From assembly GCF_000745835.1 (NCBI RefSeq), contig NZ_JQKB01000002.1, forward strand, positions 124,001 to 188,000: 64,000 bases of DNA, given 5' to 3'. Within the stretch, counting starts at the first letter, position 1; every line of letters begins with the position of its first letter. This document shows positions 1-9,168 of the stretch, in pieces. The notes below the pieces were generated by a model, which worked only from the letters and a program-made list of their open reading frames with translations, was not told the origin of the DNA and made no database searches. The position numbers and the translations under genes are program-made. Source of the stretch: Belnapia moabensis DSM 16746. Its GTDB lineage: Bacteria; Pseudomonadota; Alphaproteobacteria; Acetobacterales; Acetobacteraceae.

Positions 1-1674
1 CGAGATGGAAAGGTTGCCGTAGAGCCGCCAGGGCCCCTGGCGCCAATCGGCCGTCAGCTCCGTGCCGTAGACCCGGCCGCGGCGGTAGTTGTAGGGCGAG
101 AAGACATAGGCGCGGCCGAACTGCCCGAGATCCTGCATGTCCTCGACTGAGCGGCCATAGGCCTCGATGCCGAGAGTCAGGCTCTCGGTCACTCGACGGC
201 GGAGTCCGAGATTGAGGTAGTGAGCGCGTTCGGGCTGGACCGGGTCGGCCTGCTGGGTCGCGGGTTGCAGGGTGGTGCCGCGGTAGCGGGCGATGTCGAT
301 GGTGCCGACCAGCTCCGCCGGCGGCGGGGTGAAGTAGCGGGCATAGCCGAGGGCGATGGTGGTGTCCTCATCCGGCGTCCAGACCAGGTTGGCGCGCGGG
401 CTGAATTGCGAGGCCTCGACGATGCCGGAGACGATGTCGAACCTCCCGCCGGCATTGAGCGTGACGCGGTCGGTGATGCGCCACTCATCCTGCACATAGA
501 CGCCGAACAGGGTCTGCCGGACGCGGCCAGCTTCGCGCAGGTTGAAGGGGGCGTCGAAGGCCTGGCCGAAGCCATCGAGCGGCAGCAGCGTGCTGTCGGT
601 CACGCTGCGCGTGGTGTCCTGGGAGAGGAAAAAGCCGGCGCGCAGCGTGTGCTCGGGATGGAGCCGCCATGCGGCATCGCCCTGGGTGCCGTAGGAGAGG
701 CTCTCGCGCCCCACCGTGCTCGCCGCACCGTCGAAGAGCAGGTCGCCGAGCCCATCCGGCCGGTAGCGGATGGAGGAGCGGCGAATGAAGGCCGAAAGCT
801 GCAGATCCGCATCGCCGATGCTGTGCTGGCCGGCGAGGATGGCGAAGCTGTTGCGCTGCACCTGCCGCGCGCGGAGGTCGGCGCTGTCGAAGGCGGATTG
901 CCCGTAGGCGGTGAAGTCCGGGCGCAGCCCCGGCGTGTTCGGCACCTGATAGGTGGAATACATGCTGCCGGCGATGAGCGAGATGCGGCTGCGGTCGCCG
1001 ACCGGCACGGCGGCATGGATCAGGCCCCGAAGCTGGTTGGTGCGGTTGTGGATGCCATCCGGCCCCGGCGTCGGGTTCTCGAAGCCGCGGTCGCTGCGGA
1101 AGCCGGAGAGGGTGCCGAAATACTCGACCGGCCCGGCGCTGCCGCCATAGCTGGCGCTCGGCTGGATGGTGCCAAAGCTGCCGCCATAGACGCCCAGGCT
1201 GCCACCCGGATCCTCGCGCCCGGAGCGGAGCTGCATATCGACCACGCCCGCCGTGCGGTAGCCGAATTGCGCCGGCAGCGCGCCAGTGATGAGCGAGACG
1301 CTGCGCAGCGCCCGTGCGTCGAAGAGCTGGTTGAAGCCGCTGATCGCCTCCGGCAGCAGCACGCCGTTGACGCGGTACTGCAGGTTGCGGTGGTCGCCGC
1401 GGACATGCAGGTCGCCGAAGGCCTCCTGCACCACACCCGGCGCCTGGAGCAACACGTCGGTCAGGCGGGCATTCTCGCCGCCGGGCAGCTTCTGGATGGT
1501 CTCGCGGTCGATCTCGTAGCGGCTGGCGCCGAGGCTCGGAGCGATGGCGTTGCGCGCCACGTCGAGGCTGCGCGACTGCACGACGAGGTCGGGCAGCTCG
1601 AAGGCCGGCTCCTCCGCCCGCGCCGCATCGGCGAGGAGGAGTGAAACAACTGCGACAACTCGATAGCTGTTCAT
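1..1674 (-). CDS. TonB-dependent outer-membrane receptor (C-terminus cut by window edge)
   Basis: This reads as 558 codons from an ATG at 1674 to the left edge without a stop, so it is the N-terminal part of a TonB-dependent receptor. Residues 1-20 are a short signal peptide (VVAVVSLLLADAARAEE). A likely TonB box (LPDLVVQSR) follows at about 25-35. The plug domain then spans about 50-150, with the family motif DVLLQAPGVVQE and a ring of RGDHRNLQYRVNGV. After that come alternating barrel strands such as GLRRRVTESLTLGIEAYGRS. The cargo cannot be told from sequence; it lacks the siderophore-receptor plug wording seen in the receptor at 30.8 kb. It is divergent from the amidohydrolase at 1811, with an AT-rich gap between them that must hold both promoters. 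Confidence 0.88.
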   Translation of the reverse strand, partial: MNSYRVVAVVSLLLADAARAEEPAFELPDLVVQSRSLDVARNAIAPSLGASRYEIDRETIQKLPGGENARLTDVLLQAPGVVQEAFGDLHVRGDHRNLQYRVNGVLLPEAISGFNQLFDARALRSVSLITGALPAQFGYRTAGVVDMQLRSGREDPGGSLGVYGGSFGTIQPSASYGGSAGPVEYFGTLSGFRSDRGFENPTPGPDGIHNRTNQLRGLIHAAVPVGDRSRISLIAGSMYSTYQVPNTPGLRPDFTAYGQSAFDSADLRARQVQRNSFAILAGQHSIGDADLQLSAFIRRSSIRYRPDGLGDLLFDGAASTVGRESLSYGTQGDAAWRLHPEHTLRAGFFLSQDTTRSVTDSTLLPLDGFGQAFDAPFNLREAGRVRQTLFGVYVQDEWRITDRVTLNAGGRFDIVSGIVEASQFSPRANLVWTPDEDTTIALGYARYFTPPPAELVGTIDIARYRGTTLQPATQQADPVQPERAHYLNLGLRRRVTESLTLGIEAYGRSVEDMQDLGQFGRAYVFSPYNYRRGRVYGTELTADWRQGPWRLYGNLSIS

Positions 1675-1810
1675 CTCTGCATCATCCACGGCTATTGATA
1701 TGTTCAGGTATTTATTATTTAATTTCAGTATGTTATAGTGAGACGTCGGGGTGGATGGCGCAAGCCGGCGCAATGCGCGATGCTCATGCCGAAGATCGAC
1801 GAGGCGCCCC
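1675..1810. promoter_or_regulatory. AT-rich divergent promoter region
   Basis: This 136-base gap separates the receptor start (1674) from the amidohydrolase start (1811). Bases about 1693-1739 are strikingly AT-rich for this genome. TATAGT at 1734-1739 could be a -10 box for the rightward gene, but no good -35 box is visible. TGTTATA at 1731-1737 resembles one half of a Zur box, without a matching second half. GAGG at 1801-1804 is a Shine-Dalgarno six bases before the amidohydrolase ATG. Confidence 0.4.
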
Positions 1811-3049
1811 ATGACCGGCACGCTGTTCCGCAATTTCCGCCTGTTCGATGGTCTCGCCGGCCAGCTTGCCGAAGGGATGGAGCTGCTGGTCGAGGGCGAG
1901 CGGATCAAGGAACTCGCCGACCGTCCGATCGCCAGCACCGCGGCGCGCGTCGTTGATTGCGGCGGGCGGACGCTGATGCCGGGGCTGATCGACGCGCATG
2001 TGCACGCTTACGGCAGCGAGGCCGATCTCGGCCGGCTGGAGCGGCTGCCGCGCAGCCTCCAGGCCCTGCAGGCGGCCGAGCGGCTACGGCAGTCGCTACA
2101 GCGCGGCTTCACCACCATCCGCGATGCGGGCGGCGCCGATTGGGGCCTCGCCATCGCCTGCGAGACGGGGCTGATCGCTGGGCCGCGGCTGTTCTATCCG
2201 GGCCGGGCGCTGTCGCCGACCGGCGGTCATGGCGACATGCGGCCGAACACCATGCTCGACCAGTTCTGCGGCTGCTGCGCGCCCACCATGGCGCTAGGCG
2301 TCATCGCCGATGGCGTGGACGAGGTGCGGAAGGCGGTGCGGGGCGAGCTGAAGCGCGGGGCGCATGCCATCAAGATCATGGCGAGCGGCGGCGTCGCCTC
2401 GCCCTCGGACCCGATCTACGCCCTGCAATACAGCGACGAGGAGATCGCCTGCGCGGTCTGGGAGGCGAAGGCCTGGCGCAGCTATGTCCTCGCCCATGCC
2501 TATACGCCGGAGAGCATCCATCGCGCGGTGCGGCTCGGCGTGCGCTCGATCGAGCATGCCAATCTGATCGATGCGGAGACGGCGGCCTTCATGGCGGAGC
2601 GCGGCGCCTTCGCCGTCCCGACCCTCGTCACCTATGACGCGCTGGAGGAGGAAGGGCCGGCGCTCGGCCTGCCGAAGGAGAGCATGGCGAAGCTCGCCAG
2701 CGTGAAGGATGCGGGGCTCGGCAGCCTCGAGATCCTGGCCCGCGCCGGGGTGCGGATGGCGCTCGGGACCGACCTGCTCGGCGCCATGCACCGGCGGCAA
2801 TCGGATGAGTTCGTCATCCGGCGCCAGGTGCTGCCGGCGGCGGATGTGCTGCGGAGCGCGACGAGCGTGGCGGCGGCGCTGCTCAACCAGGAGGGCGCGC
2901 TCGGCGTGGTGGCACCGGGGGCGTTGGCGGACCTGATCCTCGTCGATGGCGACCCGCTGGCCGATATCGGCGTGCTCACCGGCCAGGGCGAGCGCATCCC
3001 CTTCGTCATGAAGGGCGGAGCGACGATGATCGACCGGCTGGGCGCCTAA
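1811..3049 (+). CDS. Metal-dependent amidohydrolase (imidazolonepropionase/prolidase-like)
   Basis: A 412-residue member of the amidohydrolase superfamily. These are TIM-barrel hydrolases with one or two metals that cut amide bonds of cyclic or dipeptide-like substrates. The HxH metal motif is at H63-V-H65 (LIDAHVHAYG). A lysine in IKIMASGGVASPSDP is the probable carboxylated metal bridge. Histidines in LAHAYT and IEHANLID, and the late aspartate in LGTDLLG, complete the site, so it looks catalytically intact. The ATG at 1811 is chosen because it has GAGG six bases upstream and begins the usual composite beta-sandwich; an upstream ATG at 1751 would add 20 unlikely residues. The exact substrate is unknown. 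Its stop overlaps the stop of the convergent lipoprotein gene by four bases. Confidence 0.85.
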   Translation: MTGTLFRNFRLFDGLAGQLAEGMELLVEGERIKELADRPIASTAARVVDCGGRTLMPGLIDAHVHAYGSEADLGRLERLPRSLQALQAAERLRQSLQRGFTTIRDAGGADWGLAIACETGLIAGPRLFYPGRALSPTGGHGDMRPNTMLDQFCGCCAPTMALGVIADGVDEVRKAVRGELKRGAHAIKIMASGGVASPSDPIYALQYSDEEIACAVWEAKAWRSYVLAHAYTPESIHRAVRLGVRSIEHANLIDAETAAFMAERGAFAVPTLVTYDALEEEGPALGLPKESMAKLASVKDAGLGSLEILARAGVRMALGTDLLGAMHRRQSDEFVIRRQVLPAADVLRSATSVAAALLNQEGALGVVAPGALADLILVDGDPLADIGVLTGQGERIPFVMKGGATMIDRLGA

Positions 3050-3247
3050 CGAACCAGGCGCAGCGTACCCGAGGAGGGAATCTCCCCCGCCGATTTCTGC
3101 AGGTTGAGGAGCTGGGTAGTCAGCGCCAGCACCCGGAGCGTCTGGTCCTCCGCCTCGTCCTGCTGTGCCACGTACCAGCGCGTGCCGCCGTAATCGGCGG
3201 CGAGCCACGGGCGGGCGGGCGGCTGCTGCCAGAGGCGGAAGAGCCTC

Positions 3248-3271
3248 GGCCTGGCCTGGCCTGGCCTGGCC
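3248..3271. repeat. Pentanucleotide tandem repeat (GGCCT)4
   Basis: Four perfect GGCCT units (3248-3267) followed by a partial GGCC. It sits exactly where the lipoprotein gene changes from its central reading frame to the frame of its C-terminus. Because the unit is five bases, each gained or lost unit shifts the frame; a gain of one or a loss of two would join the two frames. Confidence 0.9.
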
Positions 3272-3387
3272 GCCGCCCGGTTGGGGGATGGAGACGTGGT
3301 AGGCGATGCCCCCTTCCTCCCGCCTCTGAACGGCGCCGAGATAGTGTAGGATTTCATCCACCGACCGCAGATACCAGGCGAGGCCCT

Positions 3388-3412
3388 GCGGCGCGGCGCG
3401 GCGCGGCGCGGC
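3388..3412. repeat. Pentanucleotide tandem repeat (GCGGC)5
   Basis: Five perfect GCGGC units inside the lipoprotein gene. On the coding strand it reads GCCGC repeats that encode Arg/Ala/Pro. It coincides with the change from the frame carrying DPCNADEVADHA back to the frame carrying WYLRSVDEILHYLG. Confidence 0.9.
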
Positions 3413-4346
3413 CAGCCTGGATGGCGTGGTCGGCCACCTCATCGGCATTGCAGGGGTCGCCTTCCTGGGTGATGGGGGATATCTGCGGCGGCTCGTTGCC
3501 GAGGGCGAGGGCATGAAGGGCGGCGAGGAGCCGGGGCGGCCGGGCACGCAGATCACCAACTGGTTCACAGCGCGGTAGAGCTGCCATCCCTCCCCGGCCC
3601 GGCGCAGTGTGATGCCGGGCTCCTTCAGCATGCTGAGGCGGTCGGGCGCCGTCGCCTCTGCCCGGTTGAGCGGCGAGCCGAGCGGGATCAGGCGGGTATA
3701 GCCGTTGAAGCGGAGCCGGCCGAAGCGGGTCAGCCGGTCGACCATGGCCTGGAAGGGATCGCAGGGCGGCTTGGCCTCGATGCCGGCCGAGGCGCAGGCG
3801 GCCTCGGCTTCCAGGTCCAGCGCCTGGCGGCGGGCAGGGTCGTTGGTGACGATACGGCCGCCGGGCCCCTCGTCGAATTTGGAGACGAGCAAATAGAGCA
3901 GCACCTGGTCCGGCAGGCCCTGGTCGGAGAGCAGGCGGAGCAGCACCGGGTCGATCGGCCGCAGCAGGCCGCGGGCGAATTCCTGCCGGTCGAGCGGGCC
4001 GATGTCGAAGCTCGGATTGGTCGAGGCCAGCAGCGCCGGCTGGGCGAGGCCGGTCGACTGGCTGAGGTCGTAGCCGAAGCCGGCGGAGAGGGTGAAGGCG
4101 CCATGGATGGCGCCGATGGTCGAGAAATGCAGCGGCGCCTGGTCCCGCGCGCGCAGCACGTTGATCACCAGCAGCGTATCCGTCGCCGCCTGCATGGTGC
4201 CGTTATAGGCGATGCTGTTCTCGGCGATGCTCCCGCCGAGGGAGCAGGCGGCGAGGCCGGGCAGCAGGGCGAGGGCGAGCAGGCGGAGGCGAAGGCTCAT
4301 CCGCCCAGCATGCCCGAGCCGCCCCGCCTGGCGAGTGAAACCGCGT

Positions 4347-4976
4347 TCAGCCGAGATGGACCTCGAAACCCTTGGCGGTCGCCGGCCGGGCCATCATCCG
4401 CCCATACCACGCGGCGACGTTCGGCAGGTCGTCGAAGGGGACCTGATGCCGCTCATGCCGCCAGGTCCAGCCGAGGATGGCGAAATCGGCGATGCTCGGC
4501 TCGCCCTCGGTCGCCACGTAGTCGCGCCCGGCCAGGCGCCGGTCGAGCACGCCGTAGAGGCGCTTCGTCTCGGTGTGGTAGCGGTTGAAGCCGTAGTCCT
4601 TGGCCGGACCGTCGGGCTGCATCAGGAAGTGGTGGACCTGGCCAGGCATGGGGCCGAATCCGCCCATCTGCCACATCAGCCATTCCAGCACAGGCACCCG
4701 GGCGCGCAGGTCGCGGGGCATGAATTTCCCCGTCTTCTCGGCGAGGTAGATAAGAATCGCGCCGCTCTCGAAGACGGTGATGGGTTGGCCGCCCGGCCCG
4801 TCCTGATCGATGATCGCCGGGATGCGGTTGTTCGGGCTGAAGGCGAGGAAGGCTGGGTCGAATTGTTCACCCTTGGTGATGTTCACGGTCTTCACCGTGT
4901 AGGGCAGGCCCATTTCCTCAAGCGCGACGCTGATCTTGCGGCCGTTCGGCGTGTTCCAGGTATGCAACTTGATCAT
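4347..4976 (-). CDS. Glutathione S-transferase family protein
   Basis: A 209-residue cytosolic GST, expected to use glutathione for conjugation or disulfide-bond reduction. The N-terminal thioredoxin-like domain (about 1-80) starts IKLHTWNTPNGRKISVALEE. The TPNG near the catalytic position resembles the YghU/YfcG (Nu-class-like) disulfide-bond reductases. NRIPAIIDQDG has the cis-proline, and ESGAILIYLAEKTG the glutathione gamma-Glu contact (ES). The C-terminal helical domain has the SIADFAILGW capping motif. The ATG at 4976 is supported by GGAG about eight bases upstream; the longer open frame upstream of it has no protein-like content. It ends 46 bases from the lipoprotein start. Confidence 0.9.
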   Translation of the reverse strand: MIKLHTWNTPNGRKISVALEEMGLPYTVKTVNITKGEQFDPAFLAFSPNNRIPAIIDQDGPGGQPITVFESGAILIYLAEKTGKFMPRDLRARVPVLEWLMWQMGGFGPMPGQVHHFLMQPDGPAKDYGFNRYHTETKRLYGVLDRRLAGRDYVATEGEPSIADFAILGWTWRHERHQVPFDDLPNVAAWYGRMMARPATAKGFEVHLG

Positions 4977-5190
4977 GGTGCTCCGTCCCGAATGCGTTGG
5001 AGCAAGCCTAACCGAGGCCGAAAGGGCTGGCGAGCGGCGGCGCAGTGTTGCACCGGCGCCACCTGTGACCACGAACCCGCGCGCGGAACATTGTAGCCGC
5101 TTCCCATTGCCTGGGACATGCCGCAACCTGTGCGTGCAGGACCGGCCAGGGGAAATGGTGGCGGCCCTGCGCTTTGGGGGAATGGTTTTC

Positions 5191-5469
5191 ATGCTGGCAA
5201 TGACGCTTCCGGCTGCGCGCCGAAAGTCGGTGACGCTCGCCTATCTGATCTGGGCCGTTTTCGGCCTGTTCGGCCTGCACCGCTTCTATCTGGGCCGGAA
5301 CCTCTCGGCTGCGGGCATGGCCGCCATCACCGTGCTCTCTGTTCCGCTGATCTGGAGCGGCCTTGGCCTGCTCGGCTTCGTTGCCACCAGCACCTGGGCC
5401 CTGGCCGATGCCGTGCTCATCCCGGGCATGGCGAAGGAGCTCAACGCGGCGGTAGCTGCTTCTCCCTGA
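5191..5469 (+). CDS. TM2 domain membrane protein
   Basis: A 92-residue membrane protein with a TM2 domain. The first transmembrane segment (about 14-27) is followed by the family hallmark GLHRFYLGR (a G-x-H-R-F-Y-x-G loop), and then by one or two more hydrophobic stretches. The domain occurs widely and its biochemical role is not established. I chose ATG 5191 because GGGGGA at 5176-5181 gives a normal ribosome-binding distance; the in-frame ATGs at 5155 and 5182 have the purine tract too close. It converges on gatB. Confidence 0.75.
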   Translation: MLAMTLPAARRKSVTLAYLIWAVFGLFGLHRFYLGRNLSAAGMAAITVLSVPLIWSGLGLLGFVATSTWALADAVLIPGMAKELNAAVAASP

Positions 5470-5477
5470 GGCAAGGC

Positions 5478-5540
5478 GGCGCCCTTTCCCCCCGAGGGCG
5501 CCACTCAAACTCAAGTAGAGAAGGGTTGTAACCCCTTCTC
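5478..5540. terminator. Two hairpins between convergent genes
   Basis: Two inverted repeats lie between the convergent TM2 and gatB genes. The first is GGCGCCCT (5478-5485) against AGGGCGCC (5495-5502) with a nine-base loop. The second is GAGAAGGGTT (5518-5527) against AACCCCTTCTC (5530-5540), with one bulged base and a two-base loop; it abuts the gatB stop. Neither has a clear T-tract, so they are only candidate bidirectional terminators. Confidence 0.45.
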
Positions 5541-6987
5541 AGGCCAGCTTCTGCTTCAGCACCTCATTGACCAGGGCCGGGTTGCCCTTGCCCTGCATCG
5601 CCTTCATCACCTGGCCGACGAAGAAGCCGAAGAGCTTGTCCTTGCCGCTGCGGTACTCCGCGACCTTGTCGGCATTGGCTTCCATCACCCGGGCGATCGC
5701 CGCCTCGATGGCGCCGGTATCGACCACCTGACGCAGGCCGCGCGCATCGACGATGGCGCCCGGCCGCTCGCCGGTCTCGAACATGATCGCCAACACGTCC
5801 TTGGCGATCTTCCCGTTGATGGTCTTGTCGGCGATCAGGTCCAGCAGCTCGCCGAGGGCCGCGGCGCTGACCGGGCTCTCCTCCACGCCGAGGCCGGTGC
5901 GGTTCAGGGCGGCGAAGAAGTCGCCGGTCACCCAATTCGCCACGGTCTTGGCGTCGCGCCCCTTGGCCACGGCTTCGAAGAAGGCGGCCGTCTCCCGCTC
6001 CAGCGTCAGCACATGGGCGTCGTAGGGCGAGAGGCCCATGGCGACGTAGCGGGCGCGACGCTCGTCCGGCAGCTCGGGCAGCGAGGCCTTCAGGCTCTCG
6101 ACCCAATCGGCCTCCAGCACCAGCGGCGGCAGGTCCGGGTCGGGGAAGTAGCGGTAGTCATGCGCATCCTCCTTGGAGCGCATGCTGCGGGTGACGCCGC
6201 GGCCGGTATCGAACAGCCGGGTCTCCTGCTCGACCGCGCCGCCCTCCTCCCAGACCTCGATCTGGCGCCGCGCCTCGGCCTCCACCGCCTGCATGACGAA
6301 GCGGATGGAGTTGACGTTCTTCACCTCGCAGCGGGTACGGAACCCCTCCCCCGGCTTGCGGACGGAGACGTTGACGTCGGCCCGCATGGAGCCCTCGTCC
6401 ATGTTGCCGTCGCAGGTGCCGAGATAGCGGAGGATCTGCCGCAGCTTGGTGAGATAGGCCCCCGCCTCCTCCGGCGAGCGCATGTCGGGCTCGGAGACGA
6501 TCTCCATCAGCGCGACGCCGGAGCGGTTCAGGTCGATGAAGGACTTGCTCGGATGCTGGTCGTGCAGCGACTTGCCGGCATCCTGCTCAAGATGCAGCCG
6601 GGTGATGTCGATTTGCTTGGTGCTGCCATCGGCCAGCGTGATCTCGACGGTGCCGGTGCCGACGATCGGGTGGGCAAACTGGCTGATCTGGTAGCCCTGC
6701 GGCAGGTCGGCATAGAAGTAGTTCTTCCGGTCGAAGCGCGACCAGAGATGGATCTCCGCCTTCAGCCCGAGCCCGGTGCGCACCGCCTGGGCCACGCATT
6801 CCTGGTTGATGACGGGCAGCATGCCGGGGAAGCCGGCATCGACGAAGGAGACCTGGCTGTTCGGCGCGGCGCCGAATTCGGTGGCGGCGCCGCTGAACAG
6901 CTTGGCCTGCGAAGTGACCTGGGCATGGACCTCGAGGCCGATGACGACTTCCCAGGGGCCCGTGCGGCCCTCGATCACATAGGTCAT
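5539..6987 (-). CDS. gatB: Aspartyl/glutamyl-tRNA(Asn/Gln) amidotransferase subunit B
   Basis: The 482-residue GatB subunit of the GatCAB complex. The complex turns misacylated Glu-tRNA(Gln), and where needed Asp-tRNA(Asn), into the correct aminoacyl-tRNA; GatB binds the tRNA and carries the kinase/transamidation site. The start [17 protein letters not shown], the motif [10 protein letters not shown], the block [20 protein letters not shown] and the C-terminal YqeY-like helical domain ending [10 protein letters not shown] are all typical, and the length is normal. The ATG at 6987 forms an ATGA overlap with the stop of the small gene before it, so translation is probably coupled. It is the last gene of the gatC-gatA-orf-gatB unit. 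Confidence 0.97.
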   Translation of the reverse strand: MTYVIEGRTGPWEVVIGLEVHAQVTSQAKLFSGAATEFGAAPNSQVSFVDAGFPGMLPVINQECVAQAVRTGLGLKAEIHLWSRFDRKNYFYADLPQGYQISQFAHPIVGTGTVEITLADGSTKQIDITRLHLEQDAGKSLHDQHPSKSFIDLNRSGVALMEIVSEPDMRSPEEAGAYLTKLRQILRYLGTCDGNMDEGSMRADVNVSVRKPGEGFRTRCEVKNVNSIRFVMQAVEAEARRQIEVWEEGGAVEQETRLFDTGRGVTRSMRSKEDAHDYRYFPDPDLPPLVLEADWVESLKASLPELPDERRARYVAMGLSPYDAHVLTLERETAAFFEAVAKGRDAKTVANWVTGDFFAALNRTGLGVEESPVSAAALGELLDLIADKTINGKIAKDVLAIMFETGERPGAIVDARGLRQVVDTGAIEAAIARVMEANADKVAEYRSGKDKLFGFFVGQVMKAMQGKGNPALVNEVLKQKLA

Positions 6988-7346
6988 GCGCTTGCCGTCC
7001 TTGCGCCCCAACCGAAGGTCAGGCGCTGCTGTTCACGGAGGAATGCCTCCCGGTCCTCGACGATGCCGAAGCCAAGCCGCCTCGCACAATTGGCGAAACC
7101 GGACAGGGATTGCGGGTCGAGCGTGCCGGTCTGCAGATTATCCTGGTTGACGACGATGGCCGAGACCATGGCGCCCGCGTCCTGCAGCATCTTGCCGCAG
7201 ACGCCCTCCAGATGAGGCCGCATCTGGCTGCGAACGGACATGCTCCACGGCACGTCGCTCGCCCGGGCGATCTGGCCATAGCTGATGAAGCGGCGCCCAG
7301 CCGCGGCGGCGTGGATCGCCTCGATGCTGCGGTCCATGTCGAGCAT
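6984..7346 (-). CDS. Unrecognised small protein within the gatCAB operon
   Basis: I do not recognise this 120-residue protein. The middle reads [17 protein letters not shown] and then [15 protein letters not shown], the kind of text seen in small winged-helix-like folds. A conserved-looking strand [12 protein letters not shown] and a segment [12 protein letters not shown] follow. There is no signal peptide or membrane segment. The ATG at 7346 lies one base after the gatA stop (TAG-C-ATG); a GTG at 7355 overlapping gatA is an alternative. Its own stop overlaps the gatB start as ATGA. Its place between two subunits of one complex suggests co-regulation with tRNA amidation, but nothing in the sequence shows a direct role. 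Confidence 0.75.
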   Translation of the reverse strand: MLDMDRSIEAIHAAAAGRRFISYGQIARASDVPWSMSVRSQMRPHLEGVCGKMLQDAGAMVSAIVVNQDNLQTGTLDPQSLSGFANCARRLGFGIVEDREAFLREQQRLTFGWGARTASA

Positions 7347-7347
7347 G

Positions 7348-8835
7348 CTAGGCACCCGCCCGCAGACGCGGCAAGGCAGTGAAATTCGCCGCCTGCTCGA
7401 TCGCCGTACCGACGGCGAAGACCGTCTCCTCGTCGAAGGCCTTCCCGATCACCTGCAGGCCGAGCGGAAGGCCCTGCGCATCCAGCCCGGCCGGCACGGC
7501 GAGGCCCGGCAGGCCGGCGAGGTTCGCCGTCACGGTGAAGACGTCGTTGAGGTACATCTTCACTGGGTCGTCCTGCTTCTCATCCATGCCGAAGGCGGCG
7601 GAGGGCGTGGCCGGGGTGACGATGGCGTCGACCTTCGCAAAAGCCTCGTCGAAGTCGCGCTTGATGAGGGCGCGGATCTTCTGCGCCTTCAGGTAATAGG
7701 CGTCGTAATAGCCGGCGCTCAGCACATAGGTGCCGATCAGGATGCGCCGACGGACCTCGGCGCCGAAGCCCTGCGCCCGCGTCCGTTCATAGAGGTCGCG
7801 CAGGTCGCTGCCCGGTTCCGTGACGCGCAGGCCGAAGCGCACGCCGTCATAGCGGGCGAGGTTGGAGGAGGCCTCGGCCGGGGCGACGATGTAGTAGGTC
7901 GGCAGCGCGTACTGCGTGTGCGGCAGGCTGATCTCGACCATCTCCGCCCCCTGCGCGCGCAGCCAGGCGAGGCCCTGTTCCCAAAGCGCCTCGATCTCGG
8001 GCGGCGTGCCCTCCAGTCGGTACTCCTTCGGCACGCCGATGCGCAGACCCTTCACGCCGCGGGCGCAGGCGGCGGCGAAGTCGGGCACCGGCATGTCGGC
8101 GCTGGTGCTGTCCTTCGGGTCGAAGCCCGCCATGGACTTCAGCAGGATGGCGCAATCCTCGACGGTGCGGGCGACGGGCCCCGCCTGGTCGAGCGAGGAG
8201 GCGAAGGCGACGATGCCGAAGCGGCTGCAACGGCCATAGGTCGGCTTGATGCCGGCGATGCCGCAGAAGGCGGCCGGTTGGCGGATGGAGCCGCCGGTAT
8301 CCGTTGCCGTCGCGCCGAGCGCCAACCGCGCCGCGACGGCGGCCGCAGAGCCGCCGGAGGAGCCGCCGGGCACCAGCCGCGTGTCCGGGTCGTTGGCGCG
8401 TGACCAGGGGTTCTCAACCGGCCCGGAGGCGCTGGTGGTGTTCGACGACCCCATGGCGAATTCGTCGAGATTCGCCTTGCCGAGGAAGACCGCACCGTCC
8501 CTGAGCAGGTTGCCGGATACTGTGCTCTCATAGGGTGGGGTGAAATTGCCGAGGATGCGGCTGCCGGCCGTGGTCAGCGTCCCCGCCGTGCAGAACAGGT
8601 CCTTGATGGCGAGCGGCACGCCCTCGAGCGGACCGGTGACGCCCTCCTTGCGCCGCGCATCGCTGGCGCGGGCCTGCTCCAGCGCCTGTTCGCCGGTGAC
8701 GGTGATATAGGCGTTGAGCCGCGGGTTCAGCGCCGCGATCGCGTCGAGATGCGCAGTCGTCAGCTCGACCGAGCTGATGACGCCCTCGTTCAGGGCGTCG
8801 ATGGCGCCGCGTAGGGTGAAGTCGGTCGGGTGCAT
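7348..8835 (-). CDS. gatA: Aspartyl/glutamyl-tRNA(Asn/Gln) amidotransferase subunit A
   Basis: The 495-residue amidase subunit of GatCAB, which releases ammonia from glutamine for transamidation. The Ser-cisSer-Lys triad of the amidase-signature family is visible: Lys78 in PLAIKDLF, Ser159 in the run [11 protein letters not shown], and Ser183 in [12 protein letters not shown]. The rest ([28 protein letters not shown]) matches the family at normal length. ATG 8835 is one base past the gatC stop and gives the expected N-terminus; the open frame upstream is not protein-like. It is the second gene of the operon. Confidence 0.97.
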   Translation of the reverse strand: MHPTDFTLRGAIDALNEGVISSVELTTAHLDAIAALNPRLNAYITVTGEQALEQARASDARRKEGVTGPLEGVPLAIKDLFCTAGTLTTAGSRILGNFTPPYESTVSGNLLRDGAVFLGKANLDEFAMGSSNTTSASGPVENPWSRANDPDTRLVPGGSSGGSAAAVAARLALGATATDTGGSIRQPAAFCGIAGIKPTYGRCSRFGIVAFASSLDQAGPVARTVEDCAILLKSMAGFDPKDSTSADMPVPDFAAACARGVKGLRIGVPKEYRLEGTPPEIEALWEQGLAWLRAQGAEMVEISLPHTQYALPTYYIVAPAEASSNLARYDGVRFGLRVTEPGSDLRDLYERTRAQGFGAEVRRRILIGTYVLSAGYYDAYYLKAQKIRALIKRDFDEAFAKVDAIVTPATPSAAFGMDEKQDDPVKMYLNDVFTVTANLAGLPGLAVPAGLDAQGLPLGLQVIGKAFDEETVFAVGTAIEQAANFTALPRLRAGA

Positions 8836-8836
8836 C

Positions 8837-9124
8837 TTATTCCACCACCTTGGGGACGCCGAAATACTCGCCCTGACGGTCGGGCGCATTGGCGAGGATC
8901 TTGTCCGCGATGCCGCCATCGGTGACGGCATCCGGCCGCGGGCGGAGCGCGACGGCGCCGCCACCGGCCATCGGCTCCACGCCCTCGGTATTCACAGCCT
9001 GCAGTTGCTCGATCCAGCCAAGGATGCCGTTCAGCTCCGCCTGGGCCTGGGCGAGCTCGCCCTCCTCCAGCCGGATGCGGGCCAGGGCGGCGATGCGGCG
9101 GACCGTCGCGATATCGAGGGACAT
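8837..9124 (-). CDS. gatC: Aspartyl/glutamyl-tRNA(Asn/Gln) amidotransferase subunit C
   Basis: The 95-residue GatC, a small belt-like subunit that holds GatA and GatB together. It begins [20 protein letters not shown] and has the typical segment [21 protein letters not shown]. The C-terminal part ends with a conserved-looking [10 protein letters not shown]. It is the first gene of the operon; its stop is one base from the gatA start. The divergent ruvX begins 44 bases away, so both promoters share a very short gap. Confidence 0.95.
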   Translation of the reverse strand: MSLDIATVRRIAALARIRLEEGELAQAQAELNGILGWIEQLQAVNTEGVEPMAGGGAVALRPRPDAVTDGGIADKILANAPDRQGEYFGVPKVVE

Positions 9125-9168
9125 GGGCCATTCCAGTCTGCACGAGAGAGGGGGCTATAAGGCCCCGC

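Larger units (their letters stand above)
3046..4300 (-). pseudogene. Lipoprotein gene, frame-broken at pentanucleotide repeats
   Basis: The N-terminus has a lipoprotein signal (LALALLPGLAAC, Cys about 19), so the product would be an outer-membrane or periplasmic lipoprotein of unknown role. From 4300 one frame gives a natural protein down to about 3540. Around 3540-3405 the more protein-like text (LALGNEPPQISP, DPCNADEVADHAIQAG) is in another frame. From about 3400 to 3275 the first frame is natural again (WYLRSVDEILHYLGAVQRR). After about 3250 a third frame carries the probable C-terminus (WLAADYGGTRWYVA ... STLRLVR-like end) to the TAG at 3046. Two of the three switch points lie on pentanucleotide repeats at 3388-3412 and 3248-3271. 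One extra unit in the second repeat would make the first and last parts one frame of 420 codons. Without it, the first frame runs on antisense through the amidohydrolase to about 2294. It could be phase-variable, decayed, or misassembled. Confidence 0.7.

Noticed and set aside
1720-1745. Zur-box-like half site
   Set aside because: TGTTATA is present but the second half (TATAACA) is missing; one half is not enough to call a zinc-regulated promoter.
2294-3045. Extension of the lipoprotein frame into the amidohydrolase
   Set aside because: Beyond about 3250 this frame is antisense to a complete enzyme, and the natural C-terminus is in another frame ending at 3046.
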